Shown here piece by piece: positions 31,705-42,500 of a stretch of 64,000 bases of DNA. The position numbers and the translations under genes were made by a program. Source of the stretch: Axinella damicornis. Its lineage: Eukaryota; Porifera; Demospongiae; Axinellida; Axinellidae. Where the stretch lies: the NCBI GenBank assembly GCA_963931865.1, contig OZ007510.1, positions 13,045,981 through 13,109,980 on the forward strand, read 5' to 3'. Under the pieces are notes generated by a model. The model had not been told where the DNA came from, searched no databases, and was given only the letters and a program-made list of their open reading frames with translations. Position 1 is the stretch's first letter. Each line of letters begins with the position of its first letter.

Positions 31705-32312
31705 CTCATTCCCAGACCACTGCCAGCTGCATTCCCAGACCACTGCCAGCTGCATTCCCAGACCACTGCCAGCTGCATCCCAGACCACTGCCAGCTGCAT
31801 TCCCAGACCACTGCCAGCTGCATTCCCAGACCACTGCCAGCTGCATTCCCAGACCACTGCCAGCTGCATTCCCAGACCACTGCCAGCTGCATTCCCAGAC
31901 CACTGCCAGCTACGTTCCCAGACCACTGCCAGCTGCATTCCCAGACCACTGCCAGCTGCGTTCCCAGACCACTCAGTGGCCAGCTGCATTCCCAGACCAC
32001 TGCCAGCTGCGTTCCCAGACCACTGCCAGCTGCGTTCCCAGACCACTGCCAGCTGCATTCCCAGACCACTGTCAGCTGCATTCCCAGACCACTGCCAGCT
32101 GCATTCCCAGACCACTGTCAGCTGCATTCCCAGACCACTGTCAGCTGCATTCCCAGACCACTGCCAGCTGCATTCCCAGACCACTGTCAGCTGCATTCCC
32201 AGACCACTGTCAGCTGCATTCCCAGACCACTGTCAGCTGCGTTCCCAGACCACTGTCAGCTGTATTCCCAGACCACTGTCAGCTGCATTCCCAGACCACT
32301 GTGAGCTGTATT
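31705..32312. repeat. 23-bp satellite array
   Basis: About 26 head-to-tail copies of CATTCCCAGACCACTGCCAGCT plus one base, with T/C variants (ACTGTCAGCT) clustered in the second half and one interrupted copy near 31970. Long open frames on both strands across it are repeat artefacts. Confidence 0.95.
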
Positions 32313-32644
32313 CCAACTTCAATGTTTTCCTCCTGCTCTGGCTGAACTCCCCCAAGTGTGCTAATCATCCACCTGACCGTCTTACAACCATGTATGTCAC
32401 CGTGTGTGGCAAGTTGACTGAAGGGCTAACCTGGGAATGGGTTTCGGATGGAATGAGGACAGATTACCTGAGTTAAGTTTAGTGTTGTCAGCTTTCCCAT
32501 TCCAGGATCCCTTTTGTATAGCCAATATACTTCCAAACTGCAGAAAGTTTACCAGCTGGTGTTGGAGCTGGCACCAACGTTCGTGGCAACTTGCTGACAG
32601 CAAGTAGCTAGAACAGCTAGCTAGTTTTAATATATAGCGCAGAC

Positions 32645-33039
32645 TAGTGTTGTGAACCTTGTCCATTTTACCCTAACCGGTTATTGGAAGCCTCATATTG
32701 GATATTGACCGGTTATTGACAATATTATTAGGCATGCTCTGTCAACTCATCAATAGTAAACTTAATTAGTACAGCTTGCAGGCTAACTTTTGGTCTCTTA
32801 AGGAGGTGATGGTATAGACAGGTGTGCTAATTCAATCACATCCTTGAGAGACCCCACCTATCTACCTGTACCTCAACCTGCAAAAGAACCTCAGAAATGT
32901 AATGATGACAATCATGGTTCAAAACAGACCATGTTTCCAGTGCAGACAATAACTGGTTATTGAAATAGTAAGCCAATAATTGATTGGCAGTGAAATAACT
33001 GGTCAATAACCAGTTATTGGGTACAGGTTCACAACACTA
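32645..33039. mobile_element. hAT-type MITE, 395 bp
   Basis: TIRs TAGTGTTGTGAACC and GGTTCACAACACTA are perfect inverse copies. An 8-bp duplication GCGCAGAC lies at 32637-32644 and 33040-33047. The interior is AT-rich with AACCGGTTATTGG motifs at both ends. Confidence 0.9.
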
Positions 33040-33959
33040 GCGCAGACTGGGGCTTTACTCGACAAGGATCACATGACACCACAATTTCACCTAGAGTGGG
33101 CAATAATTGATCGCTCAGGCATATAATCGATTGTATATTGATATTGGTTCACAGCACTTGTTCAAATCCCAGATTTTTGGGTGGATTCAATTTCACTCCC
33201 TGACATTCATATAGCCATCCCTACTTCAAACTTGAATCACTGTATAAAGTAACAACCAGCATCTGAAACAGACTGTGTGTGCACTGTATATGCAGTGTGT
33301 GTATAGACCTGGTATGGAAGCCACTTAGCCACACAGACTTGCTACATGTACACTCAGTCTGGGTGTCACTCTGTGCAGGAGCGTTGGCGGTTGCAGCAGG
33401 AGGGAAGGAAGCTGAAAGCCCAGCAGGCTGTGTTTGAGGCTGAAGGGAGGAGTGTCTCACTGAGGAGGGCAGAGGAGGAGAAGGACCACCTGCAGCTGGC
33501 CAGGGTGAGCAGAATCCACCAGAGCTAACCAAGTTGTAGACCTCTGTGAAATAAGTTGCTGTTTGTTTAAGAGGAAGAAAGGGTAGTTGGGTACTTTGCA
33601 GTACATTGTGTTTCATTTCCAGGGGGAGTTTGTCTCTGAGCAGCGTGAGGTGCTGACACAGTGCTATGAGGTGCTGACACAGTGCTATGAGGTGCATCGG
33701 GAGCTGGCAGCCGAGAGGTGTCCATGCTGCAGAGGAGGGCACTGGAGAGGGAGCAGCAGGAGACACACTTTCATCTTAGAGACTCAAATTTCTACGACCA
33801 TTTGGCCATGCAGTCCCACTAGTAAGGAGAATGAGGAGGTGAGCAGCTATCTGATGAGTATGTAGTTGGTCACAAAGTAGACAGAAATGTGGCTGCATGA
33901 GCTGATTAAAGAGTTGAAACAGGAGAATTTGAGGGTGTCAAAGCCAACGCTGTCTCCAA

Positions 33960-34030
33960 ACTAACCTGTGTAAGGAGATTGAGGGTGTCAAAGCCAACGC
34001 TGTCTCTGAACTAACCTGTGTAAGGAGAGA
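33960..34030. repeat. 52-bp tandem duplication
   Basis: TTGAGGGTGTCAAAGCCAAC through CTAACCTGTGTAAGGAGA occurs twice in a row (from about 33930 and 33980). It is followed by a GA-rich run to 34068. Confidence 0.8.
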
Positions 34031-34814
34031 GAGAGACAGTGAGAAAAGAAAGGAGAGAGAGAGAGGGGGTGTCTAACTAGAGGTGCTCAGCAGAGCACGT
34101 AGCTACCGTGCGCGACTTTTTATTATGGCCAACTGCTGATCATTTTAATACAGCATGCATGCTAGGGCCTACCAATTTATAATCCAGCAATGGGCCCAGC
34201 ATGCATAAGTTGTGGCAGTAATGTCAGAAACAGGGTGGTCAAGTTGTATAAATTAGAACACGGCTAATTGTCGACGTTCACTTTTTCAGCCTCAAGTGGA
34301 TCTCTCAGGTCTGTGAGTTATGTAGACACTAGTATTTTCTGAATTCTGACACTTCTATCCTGCCTTCACCGCTTGGATGGACAGGCTGACAGACAAACCG
34401 ACCCTTGCACATGCGCGCCTCCAGTCATTACAAACAGCATCAACTGGCATAGACAGAATGTACCGTCAAAAGGGGGTGCATTTTCATCCCCCCCCCCCCT
34501 AAATCCACCACTGTTGCCCCTTGTTGTAGTTTAAAGGTAGCTGTAAAAATCACATGTATCTTAGTGACTTGAAAAGACCGCCTGATTAAATGTTCATGGT
34601 CAAAGTTCGTAGTAACATTTTACTTGCTGCAGAATATTGGTTCTCTCCATCCAAAGTCTGTCTCTGAAAAGCTTTCATCAAACATTCAGTCAAGCTCGAA
34701 CCCTGCATAGTTTATATCACATTTTATGGTACAAAACTACAAACCAAGTGGAATGTGATTATTCACCTCCCTGTGTTGTGATACTTTGTGACACAAGTCA
34801 TTTCTGTACATGTA

Positions 34815-35213
34815 TTAAGGCCAAGCAAACTTGATTCCTTGTTTAGCGTCCCCGCCCGCATGCTTTTAGAGGGGCCGCCCCTAATTTTTCATTATTTATT
34901 ACAAGGATACCGGATGTTGAAGGCAGCTATTTTTGGCCGCGCGTAGGTCTGTAGGTGCTAGTTGTGCAAAGTTGGCTCTTCTTGCAGTGATTTGTAGAGC
35001 AGCATGGCTTTTGTATGCGTTTCTGTAGTAGCTTGCAATCGTTGCCTGGTCCGTCGTGAGTGTTGAAACCTTCGCAAACAAGTTCAAGGTTCTTGAAAAT
35101 TGAGTAGGAAATGAGGAGGAAGTGGCAATGAATAATGAAAATGAACCGCCGCCCGCATGCAATAGCAGGGTTTCCATGGCGCTAAACAAGCAATCAAGTT
35201 TGCTTGGCCTAAA
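34815..35213. mobile_element. MITE of about 400 bp with long TIRs
   Basis: TTAAGGCCAAGCAAACTTGA at the left pairs with TCAAGTTTGCTTGGCCTAA at the right. TIR similarity extends through TTGTTTAGCG and the CCCGCATGC motif, about 85 bp per arm. Confidence 0.8.
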
Positions 35214-35224
35214 TGTAGCTAGAG

Positions 35225-36042
35225 TCAAATGTGATTGCAAATTTCTCTGCATTTTCCTACCTTCGTGCAGGGTCTGGACCTCATCCAACTGTGTTTGCTG
35301 GCCAAAGACCGCAATGTACATAGAAGACAGAAACTGGAACTTCTTCCATGCACCAAACCCAAACCAACCCCAGCGCAGATCTCATCTAGTATCACACGTG
35401 ATACTGGAAGCGATCTGCGCTATGGCAAACCATCTGTTTCAAAAGTGCGCTAAAAAACGATGTGCGTGCTGTCCGCAGCTATATTATCTATGGTGCTGTA
35501 CGCCTCACTGCACGCGCACAAAAATCCCAACCGAAGTGGTTTTAGCGCGCGCTAAAACCAACAGTGAAAAACGCCACGTTACTGGATTCCCCTCGTGCAA
35601 ACAGCCCTGTAGGCTATGGCAAACCATCTGTTTCAAAAGTGCGCTAAAAAACGATGTGCGTGATGAACTTTTCTCTGTGTTCTGTAGTCCATACGGAAGC
35701 GTCGACGGTAGGCGCTAGGCGCTAGGCTGCAGCAAGCTGCGTACTTTTCTAACCGAGATACAGTCCATAGCAACCAGTCGCGCGCGCGCCCCTTATGAAT
35801 AATTTATTAGTTCTGACCACCCATGTTTATTGCCCGGGCCCGGTGCCCAGAACCGAGTTGCCCGGGCCCGTGCCTGGGCAGGCCCGGGTGTGGCTACGCG
35901 CGTACGCCACTGCAGCCAAATGTATTAGGGTCCAAAATATATTGAAATCTCCCCCACAGCATAAAATGGCATCTGCATGCAGCGTTGAGCGTTGCCCAGG
36001 GCGCGCAGCGTCCAACAAAACTCGGGAGGGTGCCCCTGGCTG
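35225..36042. other. Gene-poor stretch with a 47-bp direct repeat
   Basis: CTATGGCAAACCATCTGTTT through CGATGTGCGTG occurs at about 35417-35466 and again at 35611-35661. A possible exon at 35271-35370 (GLDLIQLCLLAKDRNVHRRQ) follows a CAG acceptor, with no family recognised. 35836-35885 holds repeated GCCCGGGCCCG. Confidence 0.35.
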
Positions 36043-38096
36043 TTAACCCTTTAAGCCCTATTGACGCATAAATGCGTCATTTAGACCCTATGCACATGTA
36101 GGGCTTCTCATCAGTCCAAAAAGAGACCAAAAAGGCTTCAGAGGGGCTAGGGACGACTTTCAGGCACGAACTCAAAAATTTGGTCAGATTTCGGCGCGCC
36201 TCCCCCACTAAACGTACAAGCGGGGGGGTTTCAAAGGGGGGGCGGCAGCCCCCCCTTCGGGCTGTCGTGGGCGTCTTTTGATTTTAATGAGATTCATTGA
36301 CCCGAGAATTTTTGATTCTAATGATATTCATAGACCCCACCCAGTGCCTCAAGAAAACCTGCAAATTGGTGGTGTAAGGTGTGCCATCAGTCAGATCTGG
36401 CCCAAGTTTAGGGAAATGCTGGGCGAAAATCCGGCTGACATCCACCTTTGACCTCCGATTGCTGGGCTTGTGGGGGTCATGAATATCATTAACGGTATTG
36501 CCAGAGAGATCTCTCCATGTGTGCGGGCCCCACCAAGTTTGGCCGCTGAGGAGCGAATGCTGTGGGAGAGGAGTACCTACGAAAGTGGTGTGCGCTGAAT
36601 GCATGAAAATGTGTTGTCTTGGTGGGAAGAATTCGGTGGTTAAAGGGTTAATATGTGCATGGAGGATCAATGAATCTCATTAAAAATCGGCAAACCATGC
36701 CTAACTGGCTCACAGTGCAAGTCTAGGCCGTTTTGAGGGCCCATTCTCACCAACTATGAATCTCATTAACCCTTTAAGCCCTATTGACGCATAAATGCGT
36801 CATTTAGACCCTATGCACATGTAGGGCTTCTCATCAGTCCAAAAAGAGACCAAAAAGGCTTCAGAGGGGCTAGGGACGACTTTCAGGCACGAACTCAAAA
36901 ATTTGGTCAGATTTCGGCGCGCCTCCCCCACTAAACGTACAAGCGGGGGGGTTTCAAAGGGGGGGCGGCAGCCCCCCCTTCGGGCTGTCGTGGGCGTCTT
37001 TTGATTTTAATGAGATTCATTGACCCAAGAATTTTTGATTCTAATGATATTCATAGACCCCACCCAGTGCCTCAAGAAAACCTGCAAATTGGTGGTGTAA
37101 GGTGTGCCATCAGTCAGATCTGGCCCAAGTTTAGGGAAATGCTGGGCGAAAATCCGGCTGACATCCACCTTTGACCTCCGATTGCTGGGCTTGTGGGGGT
37201 CATGAATATCATTAACGGTATTGCCAGAGAGATCTCTCCATGTGTGCGGGCCCCACCAAGTTTGGCCGCTGAGGAGCGAATGCTGTGGGAGAGGAGTACC
37301 TACGAAAGTGGTGTGCGCTGAATGCATGAAAATGTGTTGTCTTGGTGGGAAGAATTCGGTGGTTAAAGGGTTAATATGTGCATGGAGGATCAATGAATCT
37401 CATTAAAAATCGGCAAACCATGCCTAACTGGCTCACAGTGCAAGTCTAGGCCGTTTTGAGGGCCCATTCTCACCAACTATGAATCTCATTAACCCTTTAA
37501 GCCCTATTGACGCATAAATGCGTCATTTAGACCCTATGCACATGTAGGGCTTCTCATCAGTCCAAAAAGAGACCAAAAAGGCTTCAGAGGGGCTAGGGAC
37601 GACTTTCAGGCACGAACTCAAAAATTTGGTCAGATTTCGGCGCGCCTCCCCCACTAAACGTACAAGCGGGGGGGTTTCAAAGGGGGGGCGGCAGCCCCCC
37701 CTTCGGGCTGTCGTGGGCGTCTTGATTTTAATGAGATTCATTGACCCGAGAATTTTTGATTCTAATGATATTCATAGACCCCACCCAGTGCCTCAAGAAA
37801 ACCTGCAAATTGGTGGTGTAAGGTGTGCCATCAGTCAGATCTGGCCCAAGTTTAGGGAAATGCTGGGCGAAAATCCGGCTGACATCCACCTTTGACCTCC
37901 GATTGCTGGGCTTGTGGGGGTCATGAATATCATTAACGGTATTGCCAGAGAGGTCTCTCCATGTGTGCGGGCCCCACCAAGTTTGGCCGCTGAGGAGCGA
38001 ATGCTGTGGGAGAGGAGTACCTACGAAAGTGGTGTGCGCTGAATGCATGAAAATGTGTTAGTCTTGGTGGGAAGAATTCGGTGGTTAAAGGGTTAA
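36043..38096. mobile_element. Three tandem 723-bp units with piggyBac-like TTAA ends
   Basis: Units begin at TTAACCCTTTAAGCCC (36043, 36766, 37489). Each contains, 608 bp later, the inverse end GGTTAAAGGGTTAA (36648-36651, 37371-37374; the third ends the array at 38096). TTAA flanks and CCCTTT-type ends are typical of piggyBac elements. Just inside the left end is a palindrome, TGACGCATAAATGCGTCA. Units differ at only a few positions (for example CCCGAG/CCCAAG, a 2-base deletion in unit 3). Each carries a 128-aa (third: 106-aa) minus-strand frame (PLTTEFFPPRQHIF to RVNESH) with no piggyBac transposase motif that I can see. Confidence 0.85.
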
Positions 38097-38566
38097 CAGC
38101 AATGATTACACTCACCGTTGACCAAGGCAGGAAGGGGCGGAGGCACTGGGTGGAGCCGATAACTGAGCTAGCGGTCTGGTTATCGCGCCGTTCGACCAGC
38201 TGCTAAAACTCGACTGTTGTCTTGCCGTACGCGGAGGACCATCGCTACTTACTTTATTGCTGGAGAGGGCAGACCAACAGTAAGTCAAAGCAGGAGCGTT
38301 ATTGCAAGTAAGCGTATACTGACGGCGAGATAAGGCTTTTTAGCTTACCGTTCGATCAACTTACAATGGCGGCCTTGTTTCTGCCTGTAACAGCTGCCAG
38401 CCCAGACGCTTGGCGCCCTTAATTCTGTAGTTATACAGAGGGGGACTACTGACAAGACTCCAGGAGCAGTGCTAGTCGAAGGCTGTCCGTCACCGCGAAG
38501 TGAGAAGCCATAGTGTGAAAGGACGCTAATTATGCGCCTTTAGGCGCTATGGGCCCTAAAGGGTTA
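38097..38566. mobile_element. Right-end fragment of a related TTAA element
   Basis: At 38526-38566 a hairpin (GCGCCTTTAGGCGC) is followed by GGGCCCTAAAGGGTTAA, mirroring the left-end arrangement of the 723-bp units (TTAACCCTTTAAGCCC then hairpin). It may be the true right terminus of a longer element. Confidence 0.55.
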
Positions 38567-39568
38567 AGCAACCGGCTGACAGGTTGCGCGCTAGCGGTCG
38601 ACCTCTGTACATGTACTGAAGCTGTAGGTCTCTCAATGCCTGGTGTCTTGTAAAACATTCGCAATGCAGTACAATGCACGTTGTTACTACAGTAACAAGT
38701 GAGTCTTTAAAAGACTTGATGTGTCTCGGCACGACTTGGTATCAGCTAGAATCATGCAGAGGACATGGCAGCTGCTTAACCCTTTATTATGACTGCAAAA
38801 CCTGTTAGCTATGAGACTTTCAGCTTAAGTGAGCGTCAATATCCTTGGAGGTTGTGTGTGCATGAGCAAGGGGTGTGCATGAGCAAGGGGTGGGCCAGGA
38901 ATGTTCACCCAAAGAGTGAAAGCAGTATGGTCGTGTCTGGGCTTGATGTTTAGTCCACACCTTGGCCAATTTTCAGCACTTATCTATATAGCTAGCTAGA
39001 GCTGAGTGAGTTAGTATGCACTTGGGATGGCTGAGTGCAGCACACTGGATAAGTGAGTATTCATTGTCCTGAATTAAGTATTATAGCTACGTAGCAGCAG
39101 TCTTGGTAAGAGGTTCATGAGCAGCCATGCAAACCCATAATCACTTTTGAAAATATACTTGCAGGCTATAAATACGTTTGACACCCTATTCACCTTGCGC
39201 GGGCGCATTGCGAAAAGCGACGTACGTACGTACCACGTACCTACGCATCCAGCACTGTGTCTCGGCACTTCGGTGCCGAGACAAAAACGTTGGGTAAATA
39301 GCAAGCTGCGCATGAAACTAATCTGTCGACAAGGAAAAGGCTTCAGAACTTGAAGCTTGCTCAATGAAAAGAGGCAAGGGCCATAGTTGCATGGTGTGAT
39401 GGACATGCTCGTGCTCAGGTGGTCAGTTTTTCGCCGTTGTATCGCACAATCTATTATGAGATCTGAGATGTGTACATGTATGTAGTGCTTGGGGTCATGC
39501 ATATTAAAATATTACTATCTGATCTGCACACAAAATAAAAAAAACCCTGCTAAAAGAGAACTCCAACA
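38567..39568. other. Spacer downstream of tepsin, no gene recognised
   Basis: It includes a short direct repeat GCATGAGCAAGGGGTG at 38862-38888 and a hairpin TGTCTCGGCACTTCGGTGCCGAGACA at 39257-39282. No convincing exon was found. Confidence 0.4.
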
Positions 39569-42500
39569 TCACATCACTTTGCTTTTCAGCTGGCTGGCTT
39601 TCATCTCTTCTTGGACAAAGTCAAAAGCAGAGCTCTTGTTCGATTTACCCAGGAAGCCAAAACTGCTGTTGGCTGGAGGTGATTGCTCTTTCGGCCTCTG
39701 GACTGGTCTGGCATTCCCACCAAGCATGCCAGCCATTGCTGGGACAGGCTATAATATCAGTGTGTGTGTATGCGCGCACGTGTGTGGGTGTGTGTGCGCA
39801 TGTATGTGCGTGTGTGTGCATGTGTGTGTGCGTGTGTGTGTATACGTGGGAGTGTGTATGTGTTTCGAGTTGGGAGGTGTGTGAGTGTGTGTATGTATCA
39901 ACAAATACACTCAAACAGAGCTTGGGGATTATCCCTGGAGCTAAATTCATCATAATTATAAGACCCACCTGTTGCATGTACATCACTCCAGGTGCATGAG
40001 GAGCGTACAGGACTGGTACCACACCCCCAGTTGTGGCAGCACCGCCGGGTACAATTCCATACATAGGGTGGCCAGTGGGTGTGGCATAGACCACACCCAC
40101 ACCTCCTGCTGGTGGTAGTGAGGCTCCTTGGATAGTAGGTGGCATGGAAAGGCTTTGTGTCTGCACTGGTTGAAGAATCCCAGATGAGCTCCCACTCTCA
40201 GAGGTGTTGCTCAAGTCAAGTCCTGATAACTGGTTCATTACGTCTCGGTTCACAGTTTTCTTCTGCTGTGTAGCTAAGTTACCGCCCTGTCCGCCAATGG
40301 ATCCACTTCTTGTGAAAGAGCTGCTGCGCTTGAGGGGGTCAAACTCTTCCTCATCTTCCCCAAAGTCCACAAGAGAGTCGTCTTCCTTACCGAGATGTGG
40401 CTCCCCTCCATGTTGATCAGCAACAGAGTGATCCTAGGAGCGGAGACGAACAGAGAGAGAGAGGGAATGACAATGAAATAATCACCGGTATGCTACGTTA
40501 GTGCAGACATTGAGCAGATCTTCCACCTTACCATGCCCAAAAGAGCAGTAAATGAGTCACTTGACGTCCGAGTCTCCTGAACTTCACCCTTTGGAGCTGG
40601 CTGGACTGGATTTACTGGTACGACTGGCTGAGCTCGTTTGGCTGGGGGCGTACTCTTCTTTCCTGAAGCCCCAGTGAGGGACATGCCAGAGAACAAACTT
40701 AGCTCTGAGTTCTGTGGGAGAAGATGATGTGATACGCATCAGTCATATGTATAGGTACACTCCTCCCAGCTCCACATATTGTGGCAGAGAGAAGGGGCAG
40801 GTCAGTTGGGATTGGAGGTTTATGTACAGGTGCTTCTCTCTTTTTAAACCCTGAGGCCCCTACACCTCTTTCTAGCTCTAGGGGCTGCTAGGGGTAGAGC
40901 CTGCTCTAGGGGTCGTCGAGCTTGCTGTAGGGTTTGAGCTTGTTCTGAATAAAGTTCCCTTGTAATCACAATGCCTTCGCAATTAAAATTTGCCCTCATA
41001 TTATAGCTCAGTACTCTGGTACCCTTCTCTGGGAGGGAAACACTGACGAGTCTTACCACTCATTACAAAATAATTATGCTCACATTTTGCATCAGGCCTG
41101 TAGAGCCTTGCACTATGACCACAATGCAGATTGCTAGCATTGTTTAACACTGACAGCCTGGGGACAAGGTTTCCGCGAGAGTCTGGGGACGAGACTCCCG
41201 GGAGAGCCTGGGGACGAGGCTCGAGAGAGAGAGCCTGGGGACGAGGCTCCCTGGAGAGCCTGGGGACGAGGCTCCCGAGAGAGCCTGGGGATGACGCCCC
41301 CAGGAGAGTCTGGGGACGAGGCCCCTGGGAGAGCCTGGGGATGAGGCTCCCGGGAGAGCCTGGGGATGAGACTCCTAGGAGAGCCTGGGAATGAGGCTCC
41401 AGGGAGAGCCTGGGGATGAGGCTCCAGGGAGAGCCTGGGGACGAGGATCCCGGGAGAGCTTGGGACTCGGACCAACCACAATCTATACCTCTGCTCTCCA
41501 GGCTAGTAAATGCACATGGTGTACTGCATTACAAGAAACAAAAGAGCTTTGAGATTCTTTGTCGGGCACTGCCCCCTGTGCGTCTACAGTTGCATGGTCT
41601 ACCTGGCGTCACCACATGTGACCAGATCTCCCAGGTCTTTCCCCCTCTGTGTTTGCATGGTGGAGCTGGAAATGGTGGCTACAGCTTACATAAATCACAA
41701 TCAGTTCACTGACTTCAGCTGCAACATTCACCTGTCAGGTTTCAATCATGCTTAGAAGCAGGACAACTAATCTGGCAAGCCCTTACTTAGTCTTGGAACC
41801 AGACTCCCAACCCAAAGGGGAGGGGGAATACATGTAACTCTCTAGCACCTCCTTCCGAGCCACCAAATCACCTTTAATTGGCACTTAGGAATCCTCTTGC
41901 AAGCTGTAGCCCATAATGGCTTTGGGTAAGCAACTGTACCAGACTCCCCTTCCCCTTTGGGTATGGGAGTCTGGCAGGCCCTGTGTACACAGCCAGCAGG
42001 CCCTGTAGCTTCCTTCCCACCCCAAGAACGGGGCTAACCAGGAAGTCTACTTATATATGTGCTGTTGAATCAGCCCATGGCCAACTAGTCTATCGAGCAA
42101 GACCATTCTCTCGCTTTCCGGCCCGCCCCCAACTTCCGGAGCGAGAGAAATTTGGTCTAGCTCGATAGACTAATGGCCAACTAGCCTCATTCCCAGTAGA
42201 GCTGTGACCAAAAATCAATTAATTGAATAATTGATCAATATAAAGTCCTTAGGCCAATAATTGGTGATAAAATTAAGATATCAATTATTGAAATCTGCTT
42301 GTGAGTATGTTAGCGAGCACAATAAAGGGAACAGAAAATGGTGATATGCAATATAAACTTGTAGCAAACTATACTATTGTGTATTCATGGTGTACTATTA
42401 TATCGTAGGAAACTCACATCGTAGCTTAAACGTATTGTAATACTTGGTGGTATGTACGTATTTTGAGCTCAACAAAGCATCACTACATACATATATTATG

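Larger units (their letters stand above)
22790..33720 (+). pseudogene. FBF1: FBF1-like (Fas-binding factor 1) coiled-coil exons, disabled
   Basis: FBF1 is a coiled-coil protein of centriolar transition fibres. Exons: 22790-22837 (LTAVEESFQRREA), 22941-23100 (SQFQERLQQAERERVDAV), 25919-26029 (AAVVDLKNEHELDK to TVHSHTR), 26291-26423 (ELTRQVEVSLREV to VQEEHLK), 27361-27476 (VLERLSRQQAENEVERGRLQ to QSRQIEQ), 33379-33504 (ERWRLQQEGRKLKAQ), 33623-about 33720 (EFVSEQREVLTQCYEV, HRELAAER). Order and local sequence follow the conserved FBF1 C-terminal half. Damage: exon 22941 has AAG where a sister copy has the CAG acceptor, and 2 extra bases near 22963. Exons 25919 and 26291 join out of phase, with the intervening family segment not found. 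The last exon has a 21-bp tandem duplication (GTGCTGACACAGTGCTATGAG) and runs out of frame. The N-terminal half is absent. Confidence 0.75.

Noticed and set aside
31463..32476. A 337-aa proline/histidine-rich ORF and matching tryptophan-rich minus-strand ORFs
   Set aside because: Created by the 23-bp satellite, which is open in several frames; no splice or codon evidence beyond it. Only the start (31,463-31,490) might be coding, in another frame.
36284..38048. The repeated 128-aa (or 106-aa) minus-strand ORF as a piggyBac transposase
   Set aside because: No DDD catalytic pattern or cysteine-rich C-terminus can be seen. Kept only as a conserved frame of unknown nature.
36043..38096. CRISPR-like or engineered tandem array
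   Set aside because: The period is 723 bp with transposon-type ends, in a eukaryotic context; no short repeat/spacer structure exists anywhere in the window.
39645..39999. Long minus-strand ORF reading through HTHTHT sequence, and plus-strand CVCVC ORFs
   Set aside because: The tepsin frame there is read through an intron made of GT repeats. Matching phases require splicing 39,969 to 39,748.
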